Origin: Auricularia sp. M13
Lineage: Eukaryota > Basidiomycota > Agaricomycetes > Auriculariales > Auriculariaceae
Assembly (NCBI GenBank): GCA_037042915.1
Contig: CM073198.1
Span: forward strand, 1,984,001-2,048,000
Direction of reading: 5' to 3'
DNA: 64,000 nt
Part shown: in pieces, positions 32,022 through 45,110 of the stretch
How the letters are laid out: each line of letters opens with the position of its first letter
Numbering within the stretch: position 1 is the first letter of the stretch
Made by a program: the position numbers and the translations under genes
The notes under the pieces: generated by a model
The model's database searches: none
Told to the model about the DNA's origin: nothing
The model's input: only the letters and a program-made list of their open reading frames with translations

Positions 32022-34434
32022 AACTGGACATTCAGCACGAATGCTCCTGCGGTTGCGCCAGGAGCTTCCGGCTTCAAGGTGAGCCTGTTGCGCACAACGT
32101 TTTGATGTTCCTCCGAAACTGAGTACTTCAGGGATAGCAGACTTGGTTACGGCTTCCTGGCGTTGGATTTTGAAGAGGTATGTCTCAATCTTACTTACCG
32201 TTGACGACGGCGCTGTCCTGACTGCGAGTTTTCAAGTCCGACACCGGCACTCTTCTTCCCGCCATCATCCACGCCGCGCCGCCGACCGCACACACCGTTG
32301 CGTCGGTGCACATCAGGACGCACACGCTGCAATTATTCCGGTTGACGCGCTCGCTGGTCTGCACGCGCGGCCTGACACCTTCAAAACCATCATCTGCAAA
32401 ATCCGAGGCGCTAGACTCGTGAGTGATCTTTTTTTCTCATCCCCACCTCGTTTTCCCTTTCACCGATGCGGAGTGACTGAGGAGATGGTGCTGGCGTGAG
32501 GGCATCGAGCGGTGCTGGCGCAGCTGCGCCGCGGCGCCAGCGCGACTCGACGTGTCGTCCGTCCACGACTTTCAGTCGCAGTACGCGCTCTGCGCTGAAT
32601 CACGCGCTGAGCTATTGCCAATGTCATCGCCACGACAGTCGTCGCAGCAGCTTGCCTCGTGTCTCTGCTATGATGAAATGCTGACCTTTCTCACTTGTAG
32701 ACATTCATTTGGCGCTCGCACCGCGAGATTGGCCATTTGCGCGCCAGCCGTCTTCGTATGCGGCGGAGACGCCGCGTCAAAAACCCACCCACTATGAAAC
32801 TCAGTTCCCAAAGATCACTATGGGGCCGCTCTGCTCCGTCACTCTGACCGGCGCTCTGCGAATCGTCGTTCCCAGCGCCTCATCATTATTCCCGCCTACC
32901 CCCTACCCTCAGCGAGGAAGCTGCTGACGGCGCCATTTCGGGACTGGATGTCCTCCGTATCATCAACGAGCTGATTGCGGCCATCTTGGGACTGAATGTT
33001 CTCCGTAGCATCAACGGGCTCGCCAGTGGCCTACACCGAAGGGTAGCCAGCGAGCACAACGTCCTCATCTTCGGTTTCGATGGAGGCCCCTGCAAACATG
33101 CGACGCGTTGGTAGGACTTGGAAGCTGCTGGACGCCGCGGTTCACTGCGTCTGCGAGTGGGTTGGCGATGTGGCTATTTTTGGATGTCGCGCTCAAGGTG
33201 AGCTCTCTTTCGTTCCTGCGTCACTTCCTTCGTTCCTGACCTGTTTTTTAGCAGATTGTAGTTTGTTTGCATTGATATGGTCGAGTGGACGTCACTCCGC
33301 GATGCAAACGGCCGTGCAGACCGGCGCTCGCGACCCTCTAACTGGCACCCCACGCACGTCTCCGCTCATCCAACCCTGCCGAGTGGAGTCACTGCCTGCG
33401 GTCTCAGGGTCACGACGTGGACCAGTCGACCGCTGGCGGACATATCATGTCCCGCTTACGCTCCGAGCGCAAGGTACGCGCGTCTATTACCGCGTGTGTC
33501 GGCGCTGAGCAGACATTCCCGCTGCAGCTCTGACTGCGCTCTGTTCGCTCGCCACCGCGTTTCTCCAACGCCACACACCGCTATCGGCTGTACAAGAGTC
33601 GCAGAGAGCGCCGCGAACCACCGCCTCGTGAGTGGTCTTCTTTTCTGTTGTCCCGGTCTCTACCAATGGTGATTACTCTTCCTGTAGGCATCCGTTCGCC
33701 TTCTCTGTAAGGCGCCTTTTACGGCGTCAATGTTGGGAGACATGACGTTGCGCGCGCAATCTCGGACTCGGGCGCCTGGTGAGTGTCGTTCACTTTTTTG
33801 CTGAGGACGAATTCCCGCGCGGCGAGCGGCACGTCGGGCGTCCCGCGTTCTCGTGTCGCTCGATAGTGCACGAAGCCACGAGCTTTCGATTGCCGCTGTG
33901 GTTCGCGCGCTGCGTTCAGTGGCGGCGCGCGTGCATCACATTTTTTGTCCGGCTGCGCTGACCTTCGCGCAGAATGAACCGACGGCGCGGCTCATGTACC
34001 ACATGGGGGGACTAGCCCAGCGTGATGATGGAGGCACTCCCGCGGCACGGAGACCTCTCACGACCGGCGCCTAGTGAGCGGCACTACATTTTGGTTTTGG
34101 TCGCTAACAATATCTGACGCTCCGAGCGCCACAGCTCACCGCAGGTGTTCCCGATGCACCCAGCTGCGCTCTCCACACAACTGAGTCGTGGGCGACGACC
34201 GGACGCACGGTGCGTTGCTCGTCGCTGCGCGCACCGATGTCGACATTTGTTGATCGCCGCGTCTAGGTTCTGCTCAACGCCGCGTTCAGCGCGGTTGCCA
34301 CCATGCTCGAAACCACGCAACATGAGCTCTGGCCGCGCGCCAAGTTCGGAGCTGTCGCCGTTCGCGAGATCTGGCCGATGCTGCTCACCGCGGCCGCCGA
34401 TGGCAAGGGGCAAAAAATGCGCGCGGCGCTTTGA
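32022..34434 (+). pseudogene. Decayed plus-strand multi-exon gene with Hsp70 segment (copy 1)
   Basis: Exon-like segments bounded by splice signals can be followed on the plus strand: 32022-32078 (NWTFSTNAPAVAPGASGFK), the Hsp70-like stretch 32911-33114, a segment near 33,850-34,070 (ALRSVAARVHHIFCPAAL), and 34267-34434 (VLLNAAFSAVATMLETTQHE ... GKGQKMRAAL). The last ends at TGA, but the same frame then stays open with GLDIVNGSLLLVPHGM up to a GTGAGT donor, so the stop looks premature. The segments do not join into one clean frame. The region could be one broken gene or remains of several. Confidence 0.4.
32911..33114 (+). pseudogene. Hsp70 ATPase-domain fragment with internal duplication (copy 1)
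   Basis: One frame reads ISGLDVLRIINELIAAI, then GLNVLRSINGLASGLHRRVA, then SEHNVLIFGFDGG, before a TAG at 33112. Hsp70 proteins have a [20 protein letters not shown] block followed shortly by NVLIFDLGGGT (Hsp70 signature 2). Here GLDVLRIINE is present twice, 48 bp apart (32941 and 32989). The phosphate-binding DLGGGT is damaged to GFDGG. Upstream DNA at 32881-32900 still resembles the preceding VVTVPAYF segment. It is a relic or highly diverged copy, not a working chaperone. Confidence 0.7.
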
Positions 34435-35027
34435 GATTCCGGCCTCGACATCGTCAATGGCAGTCTATTGCTCGTGCCACACGGCATGTCGCGCCGTTGC
34501 GCGGTTCAACGAGGGTGAGTCGATTTCTCCGGTTTTGGCCGTTTCCGCTCCACAGCGCTGACCGCGACCAACAGCGCGCATTCGGCGTCAATGCAGACTT
34601 GCAAAAGGTGCGTCAACACGAGACCCTGCCAGTGAGCCTCCCGCCCACTTCGCCCCGTCTAGTACAACAACGGGCACATACATATTAGTTAGCGCCAATA
34701 GACTCTGTTTTGTATCCACCGTCCGAGGCCTCTCGACACCGTTGCTTGTCTCCACCGTCCGAAGCCTCTGGACACCGTTGCTCACGACGCCCAACGCTCT
34801 GAACGCCCATTTCCCGTGTCTCGCGCCTCGCTAAGATAAGGGCCAGCCAATGAGAGCCCTGAAAAAGCACCCCAATTTCCCTCTGAAAACAGGAAAAGGT
34901 GAAATTTCTGGCGTACTTAGGAAAGCAGCAGTGAAACACGGTACGCCGAACCAAAGACGCGGCGCATGAGTCGCGCTTTTGTATTGCTCGCATAGATTGT
35001 GCAACGGCCACACGGCGCAGCAAACAC
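34435..35027. other. Right end of the unit with a 36-bp direct duplication (copy 1)
   Basis: TCCACCGTCCGA at 34715 and 34751 begins two 32-bp near-identical blocks 36 bp apart. The rest, up to the unit end at 35027, contains no recognisable gene. Confidence 0.55.
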
Positions 35028-35158
35028 TGAACTCGTCGAAAGCACGATGACATTCCAGAGAGCAGAGCAGCGTCAGCGTCAGACAAGTGTACATATGTAC
35101 AATACACGGCATAATACAGATCGCAGAGAGGGAAACCATAAAGAGCATGAAAAGTCGT

Positions 35159-37481
35159 CTACGCACTCACGGGAGCAGGGGTCGCCGGCAGCTTGCCCTC
35201 CTTGAAGCCGCACCAGCCGCGCACGCTGCGGCTGATCTGCGTGTCCTCGCAGAACCCCATCTTCTCCTCGAGTTTGCGCGCCGCGTTGCGCTCGCGCTCG
35301 CGGTCGAGCTCGAACGCGAGCTCGGCCTTGGTCAGCGGCGCCTTCTTCGGCGCGACCCAGCCGAGCGACTCCCACAGCGCGTCCTTGAAGCTCGTCCGCG
35401 CGTGCATGTCCGCCGCGTAGCTCGCCACGAGCGCGTCGAACCGCACGCGCGGCTCGTCCTCGTCCTCGTCCCACCCGGCCGCGATCAGGTCCTTGCGCCG
35501 CCGCTCCTCCTTGAGCTGCAGCACGAGCTCGTCCCACATCGCCTCGCGCATCGCCAGCACGCTCATGTACGCGTGGTACAGATGCAGCGCCAGTCCGCGC
35601 GGCGTCCACTTCGCGAAGCTGAGATGCGGCGCGGGCGCATGCTTGAGCTGCTTGCGCTCCTCGCTCGACAGCTGCAGGTCGCGCCCGTCGCCCGCGTCGA
35701 ACGGCTGGTACGACGGCGACTTGGGCGGCTTGCTCGCGCGCACCGTCGGCGCGTCCGACTCGGCCGTGTCGGGCCGCGGCGGCTCCTTGGACGTCCCAGG
35801 CAGCGGCACCGGCTCCGTCGTCTCTGGCGAGCTCGACGCCGATTTCGTCGACGACGAGCCCGACGAGCCCCGCGCGCCGCCCGTCCCGTTGTCCGACGGC
35901 AGCGGCGGCGGCGGGTACGGCAGGTCGATCCGCGGGCCGCAATACACATGGCGAAAGTGGATATTCATCAGCCCGTGCAGAATCGCTGTCCGTCACGTCA
36001 GCCAGCGGCACAGTGACGGGCTCGGGGGACGCACATGTGGGCTTGGTGTTGATGAAGCGGCGCTCAAACACGCTGAAGAACAGGTGCTCGAGCAGCGCGT
36101 GGTCGTGCTCGGGCAGCGGCACGGGCTCGCCGTTGATCTTGTGCGCCTTGCGTCGATGGCGCGGCTTCGCCGTGAACGAGCGCGGCAGCGTCGGGAACAT
36201 CACGTCTGCCACGAATCAGATTTTCGATGCCGCGAGAGGCATCGGGCTGCGCACGGACCTTCTTCGATGAGATTGAAGGAGCCGCCAGGGCTCAACACCC
36301 TCCAAACTTCCTGTATGCGCGATGAGCAAAGGAAGAGCAGTGGTTGCGTTGAGCCGCGTACCTCGAACAACACGTCCCACTTGTGTCGCATCAGCCTGGG
36401 CTTCGAAACATGTGCAGGGCGCGGACGGACCTTGTCTTCTGGCACGCCTTTGGAGACATAGCGGATGTGAACGTGGTCAAACTCGCCGTCTGCGGCAAAG
36501 TGTGTTAGCCAGCAGCATCGCGCAGATATCACCAGGGCAGGACATCAATATTTTGACCCGCAATACGCTGAATCCGAGCGTAGGTATTGCTTGAATCTTG
36601 TAACATATAGAACTTGAGGAGATACCAAACGAAGACCGACTCTTACAACAGGCGTCAGTTGCGCCGTGCACAAGACTCGCACCATGCACAGGATGTGCAC
36701 TCTGTGCAGGACGCGTGCCGTGCGCAGGGTGTGCGCCCATGCGCTGCTCGCCGAGCCTCAAGAGCCGGTCTTCGTGTGGTCCTCAAGTATTTTGTGCACA
36801 ATGTTTCAAGCAATACCTCTACGCATTCCGGGCCAGTATACTTGTGCCCCATCCTGGTGTATATGGGAAACGGCGCACCCGCAAAGCGAAGTGTATGTGC
36901 GAGACTGGGGGGGTTGTCAGCTTTCGGGGCGAGTCGGCGCATGCACGAGTTGCTGTGTACTCACTCTACGCGAGAGGTGATGGGCAAGTGGGCTACGGTG
37001 CTGGCTACGGAGAGGTTCAGGGCACCAGGTCAAACCCGACCTGCACAACGGCGGTCAAGATCGAATAACTGTGGACGGTGGCGACGCACAAATCGAGTCT
37101 CCTGTGAGCGTCGGTGTCAGACGGCGAGCAGAATAATTGTGATTATTGTTGCGTACTGGCCATAGCCTCGCAGCCTCCATAATCCATGCCGGGCAAGCCT
37201 CACACGAGAGCGTCGAGCAGCGTGCAGTCAGTCACAGCCAGTCTGGGCGCGCGTGAGACAGCGTTAGCAAGCATTGCAGCAGCGTACGCACCCCATAGAC
37301 AAGATCAAGCGCCTTGCGGGTGACCGTTGGAGAAGTCGACCATAGAGCCAGTGCCGCCCTTGAGCTTGACGAGCTCGAGGTGGTCCATGACGTCGAGGTC
37401 GAGGAACTCGCGGTCGAAGCAGAGCGGGTACGGCGCGTTGGAGGCCGGGAAAGCGTGCAGCTTGCGGCCGTCGGACGTCAT
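35159..37481 (-). pseudogene. Methyltransferase pseudogene, copy 2
   Basis: Same exons and same 5' lesions as in copy 1. The extra G near 36,025 falls inside the intron between the exons encoding FINTKPT and ILHGLMNIHF. It therefore does not change the protein, although it opens a longer unspliced frame. Confidence 0.72.
36561..36851. repeat. Foldback inside methyltransferase, copy 2
   Basis: Identical to the foldback at 25885-26175. Confidence 0.62.
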
Positions 37482-38058
37482 AATGCAGTCGACGATCGTC
37501 GCGGGCGGCCGGCGCGGGGAGCTGCTCTCGGGCTGGCGAGCGGAGCTGAGAGAGGCGGAATAAGGTGCAATGTGCCAGAGACAGAAGCGTGTGCCCGCGA
37601 GTGCCTCTTTCCTTCGCCCCATTTCCAAGCGCACGCGCCCACATCGCCGCCCGCCGTGCCGCGTGCAGCTCCCGTCCCGCCGCACATCCCATGCGCTGCC
37701 GGATGCTCGACTGCGCGCGCTCGTCGTGCAACGAGCGCCCATCGCGTTCGTGCAAGACTGCGCCCGGCCGCGCGCCGTCCTGAACCGCGCCCTCGCTCCG
37801 CTGCCGTCTCTGTGCGCCCGCGCCTACGTCGCCTGTAGCCAATATGTCAGCGCGCGCCCCGAATATATGCCCCCGCCATCCGCTCACTGCAGCTGAACGG
37901 GTGAACGACTGACCAAGTCATTGATAATCCGCGGAATTTACAACTTGACTTGAGTGCTGCAGACAACTCTGGGAAGCGCTATGGGTATTCAAACTACTTG
38001 TATTAGGTCCAGACATATACATACACGCAGCTTTGGTAGTGCTACTCGTTCGGAACTC

Positions 38059-40723
38059 CTAATAGGTGCCTCTGGTTTTCTGTTTCATGGATGGCGACTG
38101 CCCAGCCTCTACGCCCTGCCGCCGATCCAGCGCGTGCCCATATTCCCGCGCGAGGCCACAAAGACGACCGATCGACAGAACTTCTGAACTGAAAGAACGT
38201 CAGCGTTGGGAATTGTGCAAGCAAAGACGACTTGACATACACGAAGACATGTTCAACACCTTGCAGCGCCTTGATCTTCAGCGCCAGGTTGTGTTACTGA
38301 AGGTCATGGTCAGCGTCCACTGGCAGCAAATGTAAAGACAGCTTGACGTACCAAAGACAACATTTCAGCCGTTCGGCGGCGAGGCAGAGTAACGGCGTGT
38401 GGCAGACGAAGACCATGGCGTGTGTTGATCTTGAGCGCTAGGTCGTCGAAAGGCCGAACTCATAGATCTAGAGGCAAATGGTCAGTATCAAGCAAATGCG
38501 ACGATCGAGAACTTCTTAACGCACCAGGATAACATGGAAAACTGCACCGACAGCATAACGGCCGTTCGGCGGCGGGACAGAGTAACGGCATGCGGGGTCT
38601 GCGTTTGCACGGTCAGCGGCATAATGAGTTCGAGGATGACCTGACGTACCGCCGCGCTGGCGTGATCTTCAGCGCCAGGTTGTTGGACGGCGCGACACGG
38701 ACTGGATCTGGAGGGAAACGATCAGCGTCAAGCAAAAGTGAAGATCGAAGACTTCTTAACGCACCAGGATAATATGGGAAACTGCACCGACAGCATAACG
38801 GCCGTTCGGCGGTGGGACAGAGTAACGGCATGCGGGGTCTGCATTTGCACGCCGGTCAGCAGCATAATGACTTAGAGGACGACCTGACGCACCGCCGCGC
38901 TGGCGTGTTGATCTTCAGCGCCAGGTTGTTGGACAGCGCGACACGGACTGGATCTGGAGGGGAACGATCAGCGTCAAGCAAAAATGAAGATCGAAGACTT
39001 CTTAACACACCAGGATAACATGGTAAATTGCACCGACAGCATAACGGCCGTTCGGCGGTGGGACAGAGTAACGGCGTGCAGTGGCTGCGTTCAGGCGGGC
39101 GAGCAACACGATACCGCGGCGGCGTGTGTTGATCTTCAGCGCTAGGTCGTGGGACGGCGCGGCATACAAGAGTTCTAGAGGGAAACGGTCAGTGTCCAAC
39201 AAAACTGACGATCGAAGACGCCTGGACGTACCAGAGAGACATAGAACACTTCAGCCGTTCGGCGTCGAGACAAAGTAACGGCGTGTGGAACCTGCGTACG
39301 TGCGGTCAGCAACATAATGTGCATCTCGAGGGCGACGTGACGTACCGACCGACAGCGCAACGCCGGCGTGTGTTGATCTTGAGCGCCAGGTTATGGACCG
39401 GCGCAGCTCGGCGAGAATCTGAGGGAGTTTTTGCATGGTCACCGGCGAGCTCACTGCGACTTGTCGAACGCACGCACCGGAACAACATAAAAATGCCGTT
39501 CTTCAGTGCGTGCTGATCTCGAGCGCCAGATTACGGGCAGGCGCGGGGAGACATCTAGAGGACAGTTGAAACGTCAGCGGCGAACTCTTCGACGGGCGAA
39601 GACGACTTGACGTACCGGAAAAGTGCAAGGTCAGTGCAACTGGAACACAACGGCCGTTCGGTAGTGAAATAATGTGTTGATCTTCAGCGCTAGGTCATGG
39701 AGTCGCGATCGGCAGGGGAGCTAAAGAAGAAAACGGTCAGCGTCACGGTCAAGCCGGCGAAGACGAGTTGACATACCCGGTAGCCTCGGCAGTCCAGATA
39801 TGCAGATTGTCAGCATAGCGTTAGTTCTGAGATACAGCAGCGGGACGGCATGTCAGAACTACGGTAAACGATCAGCGCGAGGTTGAAACTGTCAACAAAA
39901 ACTTGACATACCAGCGAGATTGATCGCGCCAGCAGGACGGCCCGGCAGCATAGCGATGTGGCAGTCGTTCCTCATGCCCGTGAATATCGTCGGACGTGGC
40001 GAAGGGGACGACGAGTCGGTGCGGACGAGCAGCGGTTCGCCGACCTGGAACACGAAAATAGTGAGTATTCCGATCGTAAGGCGCAGAAGGACAGCGTGAC
40101 GTACCTATTTTGAAACGTGCACTGCGATGGTCATCCGAGAATATACTGCGCACGGTTTGCAATTGTGGTCAGCATGATGTCTGAACGCAAAGACGACGCG
40201 ATCGACATACCTTTACAGTAACAACAGCCGCTACTTACGGAAGTGCAGCGGTGCTGCGCGTGTCACGTCCGCAACGTTGAGTATTGCCGGAAATGAGCTT
40301 GCGGACGGTGTGGGTGGAGGCGTGAACTCGGCGACGACGAAGCGACTTACGGCGTCGACACGAACATTCAGCCGTTCGGCAGCCTGGGCGTTCCGCAGTT
40401 AGTGGTACAGTAGTAACGTGCTGCGAGTATGGCTGACTTACCTGTCAGGAGCAGCGTAACGTGGCGGTGGCGCAGGAACAGACCCGAAGTAGCTGCAAGA
40501 CAACGGTCAGCGGGAAAGCAATGATCGTGCGAGGACGACCTGACGTACGGCTCGGCAGATTATGCGGTTGCAACTATCTATGCGCGGCAGCCTAATTGAG
40601 AGGTAGCGTCAGCGCGGGAGCGAGGCAGGTCGGTGATGGTGGACGTACGAGGTCAAGGAACGAAGCGGGATACACCGGAGCCTCGCGATCGCTGCATGAG
40701 TGCGACGTGCGGTCATCAGACAT
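38059..40723 (-). CDS. Microexon-rich modular gene, copy 2
   Basis: Same structure as copy 1. The single substitution near 38,537 lies in an AAERL-type exon and changes one residue or a synonymous position, depending on frame. Confidence 0.55.
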
Positions 40724-42697
40724 TGAGAAAGCGGTGAGCGTGAAAGCTCCTTCTGCGAGAAAGTGATTCATAATGCCATTGGCGGAGGAGGCGAATCTGG
40801 CACTCACCGTGAGCAACGATGTCGAAGCGCGTTGCAAGTCGCGAGGAACGATGTGAACGACAGTGGTTTCGACGAGGAGAGAACGAGGGCGTGCAGCAAG
40901 AGTGTAGGAAAGAAACGAATATGGGAGAGAAGAACAGTGTTGGCGGGGAATGCGGTTGAATGGCGAGTTGGGGGTGGCTTTTATAGCTGCTCAAGCACCC
41001 GTCCGGCGAGGAACGACGCATTCTCGGCCGTTCCTTCGCCGTACACGAGTCATACTCCGATTGATTCTGGCGGCATGTATTCCCGCAGCTGGCCGTAGCC
41101 GCTGAATGGGCGGAAGCGAGGTCTGGTGCGATGCGCGGCGTTGGGGCTCTGGGCGCGCTTCCGGTGCCGCCGACCGTCCAACGCAAATTTCTCGACGCCC
41201 TCTCAAGCTCTCCCCTCCATCTCTCGCACACTCATGGGTCACGTGATCTATGTGTGGACCATGAGGTTGGCCGAGGGGTGAGGGGCCCCTATACCCCCCT
41301 ATACTGCAAAATGTCTCCAACCTACGATCTCTCACCCCACCCCAAACGGCGCGTTTCCAAGCGCGGCCCGTGCTTCTCGCATCACATCAAGCACGTCAAT
41401 CAGCGTCGCAGCTCCTGGATTCCGGTGGAACGAGGCGTTTCGCGCGGAATGCAGATTTGGACGACTTACGCGCGCTGCGCCTCTCGGCCTTCCGTCGCTT
41501 GCTTTCAAATGAGAAACGTCTTACGAGAGCAGTAGAGCAAGTTATCCGCCGATTGGAGATGCGGTGTTGCACGAGGCCTGGTCGGCGGTCCGTGTTCGAG
41601 GTCGGTTGCGCAAGAACTCAGGGTTTCCGCATTCAGCCGACGTCCCGCGGAATGCTTCTCGCCCCGCTGAAATCTCGAGTTTTACACATCCTCTGGCGTG
41701 CGATAAAAAGTCACGTGACATTTCTACAGTTACGAACGGCACCCATGTCCTGAGTACCCGCGAAAGTGAATTTCAACTTGGGAAAGTGCGCATTTGCATT
41801 CGAGCAGCGCGGCAGCCGTTGATCTGTCGAAACAAATCCCGCAACACGAAATAGCATAAAAACTCTTTAGAGTGAGTCAAATAAGTATCCTGTACTGCGT
41901 CACCTTGTGGTGGGTCAAATCTTGCAACCGCTGCTAATTCTCTGGCCCGAGCTGCACGCTAAAGAGCAACTGCGGGCGCTCAGTGCGACTCGTCCGACTC
42001 TTTGTGCCTGGACCGCTTTCATATCTCCGACAGCTCATTTCAGTGAGTTTCTCATTCTCAGGCACACTCCTCTGAGCCAGCAGCGATTGAGATGCATGAT
42101 CAATTTACGAGGCGTAATTTGAACTTGCACTCGCACATGCACTATGCGCGGTGTGCCTGACTGATGTCCTCGTGGAGGGTCCGTCGCATAATGGAGAGAC
42201 GCTGACGCGCACGCACTGTATGCAAGCGTGCTAATATCGATTGCGAGTGCCCGGCGTTGAGAAGGCGATGAACGGAAGAACCGCCGGTGGCTACCCTCGG
42301 CTAAATCTGAATGGCTCGCTAAACTTGACAAAGCCCGCGCGCCACCGCGGTTCGACAGCGGAGAATGAACTGTTTTTTTTCCAGACTTCTTTGGCCCAAG
42401 ACATTCTCGAGCTGAAGCCGACCTCTTCATAAAGACCCCCGAGATGCTCGTCGCATTCTTCGTTATCCCATCCGGCGCCCCGCCGACGCGCTGCTCGAGC
42501 TCTGCGCAAGCGTGCTCAGTACAGCGGCGCTATTCTCAATTGCATTGCACTCCTGCCGTGCTCATGGTTGCTGAGGCCAGATCACGTGAGTGTCTCTCTT
42601 TCAGCATCCAGTTCTCCGTGCACACCGTCCCTCCCATCACTGCCCATTCCATCACCTCTCCTTGTCTTTGGTGCATCCCTGCTGACCACACTTGCAG

Positions 42698-45110
42698 AAC
42701 TGGACATTCAGCACGAATGCTCCTGCGGTTGCGCCAGGAGCTTCCGGCTTCAAGGTGAGCCTGTTGCGCACAACGTTTTGATGTTCCTCCGAAACTGAGT
42801 ACTTCAGGGATAGCAGACTTGGTTACGGCTTCCTGGCGTTGGATTTTGAAGAGGTATGTCTCAATCTTACTTACCGTTGACGACGGCGCTGTCCTGACTG
42901 CGAGTTTTCAAGTCCGACACCGGCACTCTTCTTCCCGCCATCATCCACGCCGCGCCGCCGACCGCACACACCGTTGCGTCGGTGCACATCAGGACGCACA
43001 CGCTGCAATTATTCCGGTTGACGCGCTCGCTGGTCTGCACGCGCGGCCTGACACCTTCAAAACCATCATCTGCAAAATCCGAGGCGCTAGACTCGTGAGT
43101 GATCTTTTTTTCTCATCCCCACCTCGTTTTCCCTTTCACCGATGCGGAGTGACTGAGGAGATGGTGCTGGCGTGAGGGCATCGAGCGGTGCTGGCGCAGC
43201 TGCGCCGCGGCGCCAGCGCGACTCGACGTGTCGTCCGTCCACGACTTTCAGTCGCAGTACGCGCTCTGCGCTGAATCACGCGCTGAGCTATTGCCAATGT
43301 CATCGCCACGACAGTCGTCGCAGCAGCTTGCCTCGTGTCTCTGCTATGATGAAATGCTGACCTTTCTCACTTGTAGACATTCATTTGGCGCTCGCACCGC
43401 GAGATTGGCCATTTGCGCGCCAGCCGTCTTCGTATGCGGCGGAGACGCCGCGTCAAAAACCCACCCACTATGAAACTCAGTTCCCAAAGATCACTATGGG
43501 GCCGCTCTGCTCCGTCACTCTGACCGGCGCTCTGCGAATCGTCGTTCCCAGCGCCTCATCATTATTCCCGCCTACCCCCTACCCTCAGCGAGGAAGCTGC
43601 TGACGGCGCCATTTCGGGACTGGATGTCCTCCGTATCATCAACGAGCTGATTGCGGCCATCTTGGGACTGAATGTTCTCCGTAGCATCAACGGGCTCGCC
43701 AGTGGCCTACACCGAAGGGTAGCCAGCGAGCACAACGTCCTCATCTTCGGTTTCGATGGAGGCCCCTGCAAACATGCGACGCGTTGGTAGGACTTGGAAG
43801 CTGCTGGACGCCGCGGTTCACTGCGTCTGCGAGTGGGTTGGCGATGTGGCTATTTTTGGATGTCGCGCTCAAGGTGAGCTCTCTTTCGTTCCTGCGTCAC
43901 TTCCTTCGTTCCTGACCTGTTTTTTAGCAGATTGTAGTTTGTTTGCATTGATATGGTCGAGTGGACGTCACTCCGCGATGCAAACGGCCGTGCAGACCGG
44001 CGCTCGCGACCCTCTAACTGGCACCCCACGCACGTCTCCGCTCATCCAACCCTGCCGAGTGGAGTCACTGCCTGCGGTCTCAGGGTCACGACGTGGACCA
44101 GTCGACCGCTGGCGGACATATCATGTCCCGCTTACGCTCCGAGCGCAAGGTACGCGCGTCTATTACCGCGTGTGTCGGCGCTGAGCAGACATTCCCGCTG
44201 CAGCTCTGACTGCGCTCTGTTCGCTCGCCACCGCGTTTCTCCAACGCCACACACCGCTATCGGCTGTACAAGAGTCGCAGAGAGCGCCGCGAACCACCGC
44301 CTCGTGAGTGGTCTTCTTTTCTGTTGTCCCGGTCTCTACCAATGGTGATTACTCTTCCTGTAGGCATCCGTTCGCCTTCTCTGTAAGGCGCCTTTTACGG
44401 CGTCAATGTTGGGAGACATGACGTTGCGCGCGCAATCTCGGACTCGGGCGCCTGGTGAGTGTCGTTCACTTTTTTGCTGAGGACGAATTCCCGCGCGGCG
44501 AGCGGCACGTCGGGCGTCCCGCGTTCTCGTGTCGCTCGATAGTGCACGAAGCCACGAGCTTTCGATTGCCGCTGTGGTTCGCGCGCTGCGTTCAGTGGCG
44601 GCGCGCGTGCATCACATTTTTTGTCCGGCTGCGCTGACCTTCGCGCAGAATGAACCGACGGCGCGGCTCATGTACCACATGGGGGGACTAGCCCAGCGTG
44701 ATGATGGAGGCACTCCCGCGGCACGGAGACCTCTCACGACCGGCGCCTAGTGAGCGGCACTACATTTTGGTTTTGGTCGCTAACAATATCTGACGCTCCG
44801 AGCGCCACAGCTCACCGCAGGTGTTCCCGATGCACCCAGCTGCGCTCTCCACACAACTGAGTCGTGGGCGACGACCGGACGCACGGTGCGTTGCTCGTCG
44901 CTGCGCGCACCGATGTCGACATTTGTTGATCGCCGCGTCTAGGTTCTGCTCAACGCCGCGTTCAGCGCGGTTGCCACCATGCTCGAAACCACGCAACATG
45001 AGCTCTGGCCGCGCGCCAAGTTCGGAGCTGTCGCCGTTCGCGAGATCTGGCCGATGCTGCTCACCGCGGCCGCCGATGGCAAGGGGCAAAAAATGCGCGC
45101 GGCGCTTTGA
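42698..45110 (+). pseudogene. Decayed plus-strand gene with Hsp70 segment, copy 2
   Basis: Same segments and the same in-frame TGA as copy 1. The Hsp70-like stretch is at 43587-43790. Confidence 0.4.

Larger units (their letters stand above)
24353..35027. repeat. Tandem repeat unit, copy 1 (10,675 bp)
   Basis: The unit starts at TGAACTCGTCGAAAGCACG and ends at GGCGCAGCAAACAC, where the same start sequence follows directly. The left flank (TEN1-like coding sequence) is unrelated to the unit's own right end, so 24353 is the true left boundary of the array. Contents from left to right: methyltransferase pseudogene (-), microexon gene (-), intergenic block with three TCACGTGA sites, decayed plus-strand gene with an Hsp70 fragment, and a 36-bp duplication. 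Confidence 0.95.

Noticed and set aside
35079-36212. Longer 377-codon minus-strand frame seen only in copies 2 and 4
   Set aside because: It arises from one extra G inside a predicted intron and runs in the wrong frame of the downstream exon; the spliced product is unchanged.
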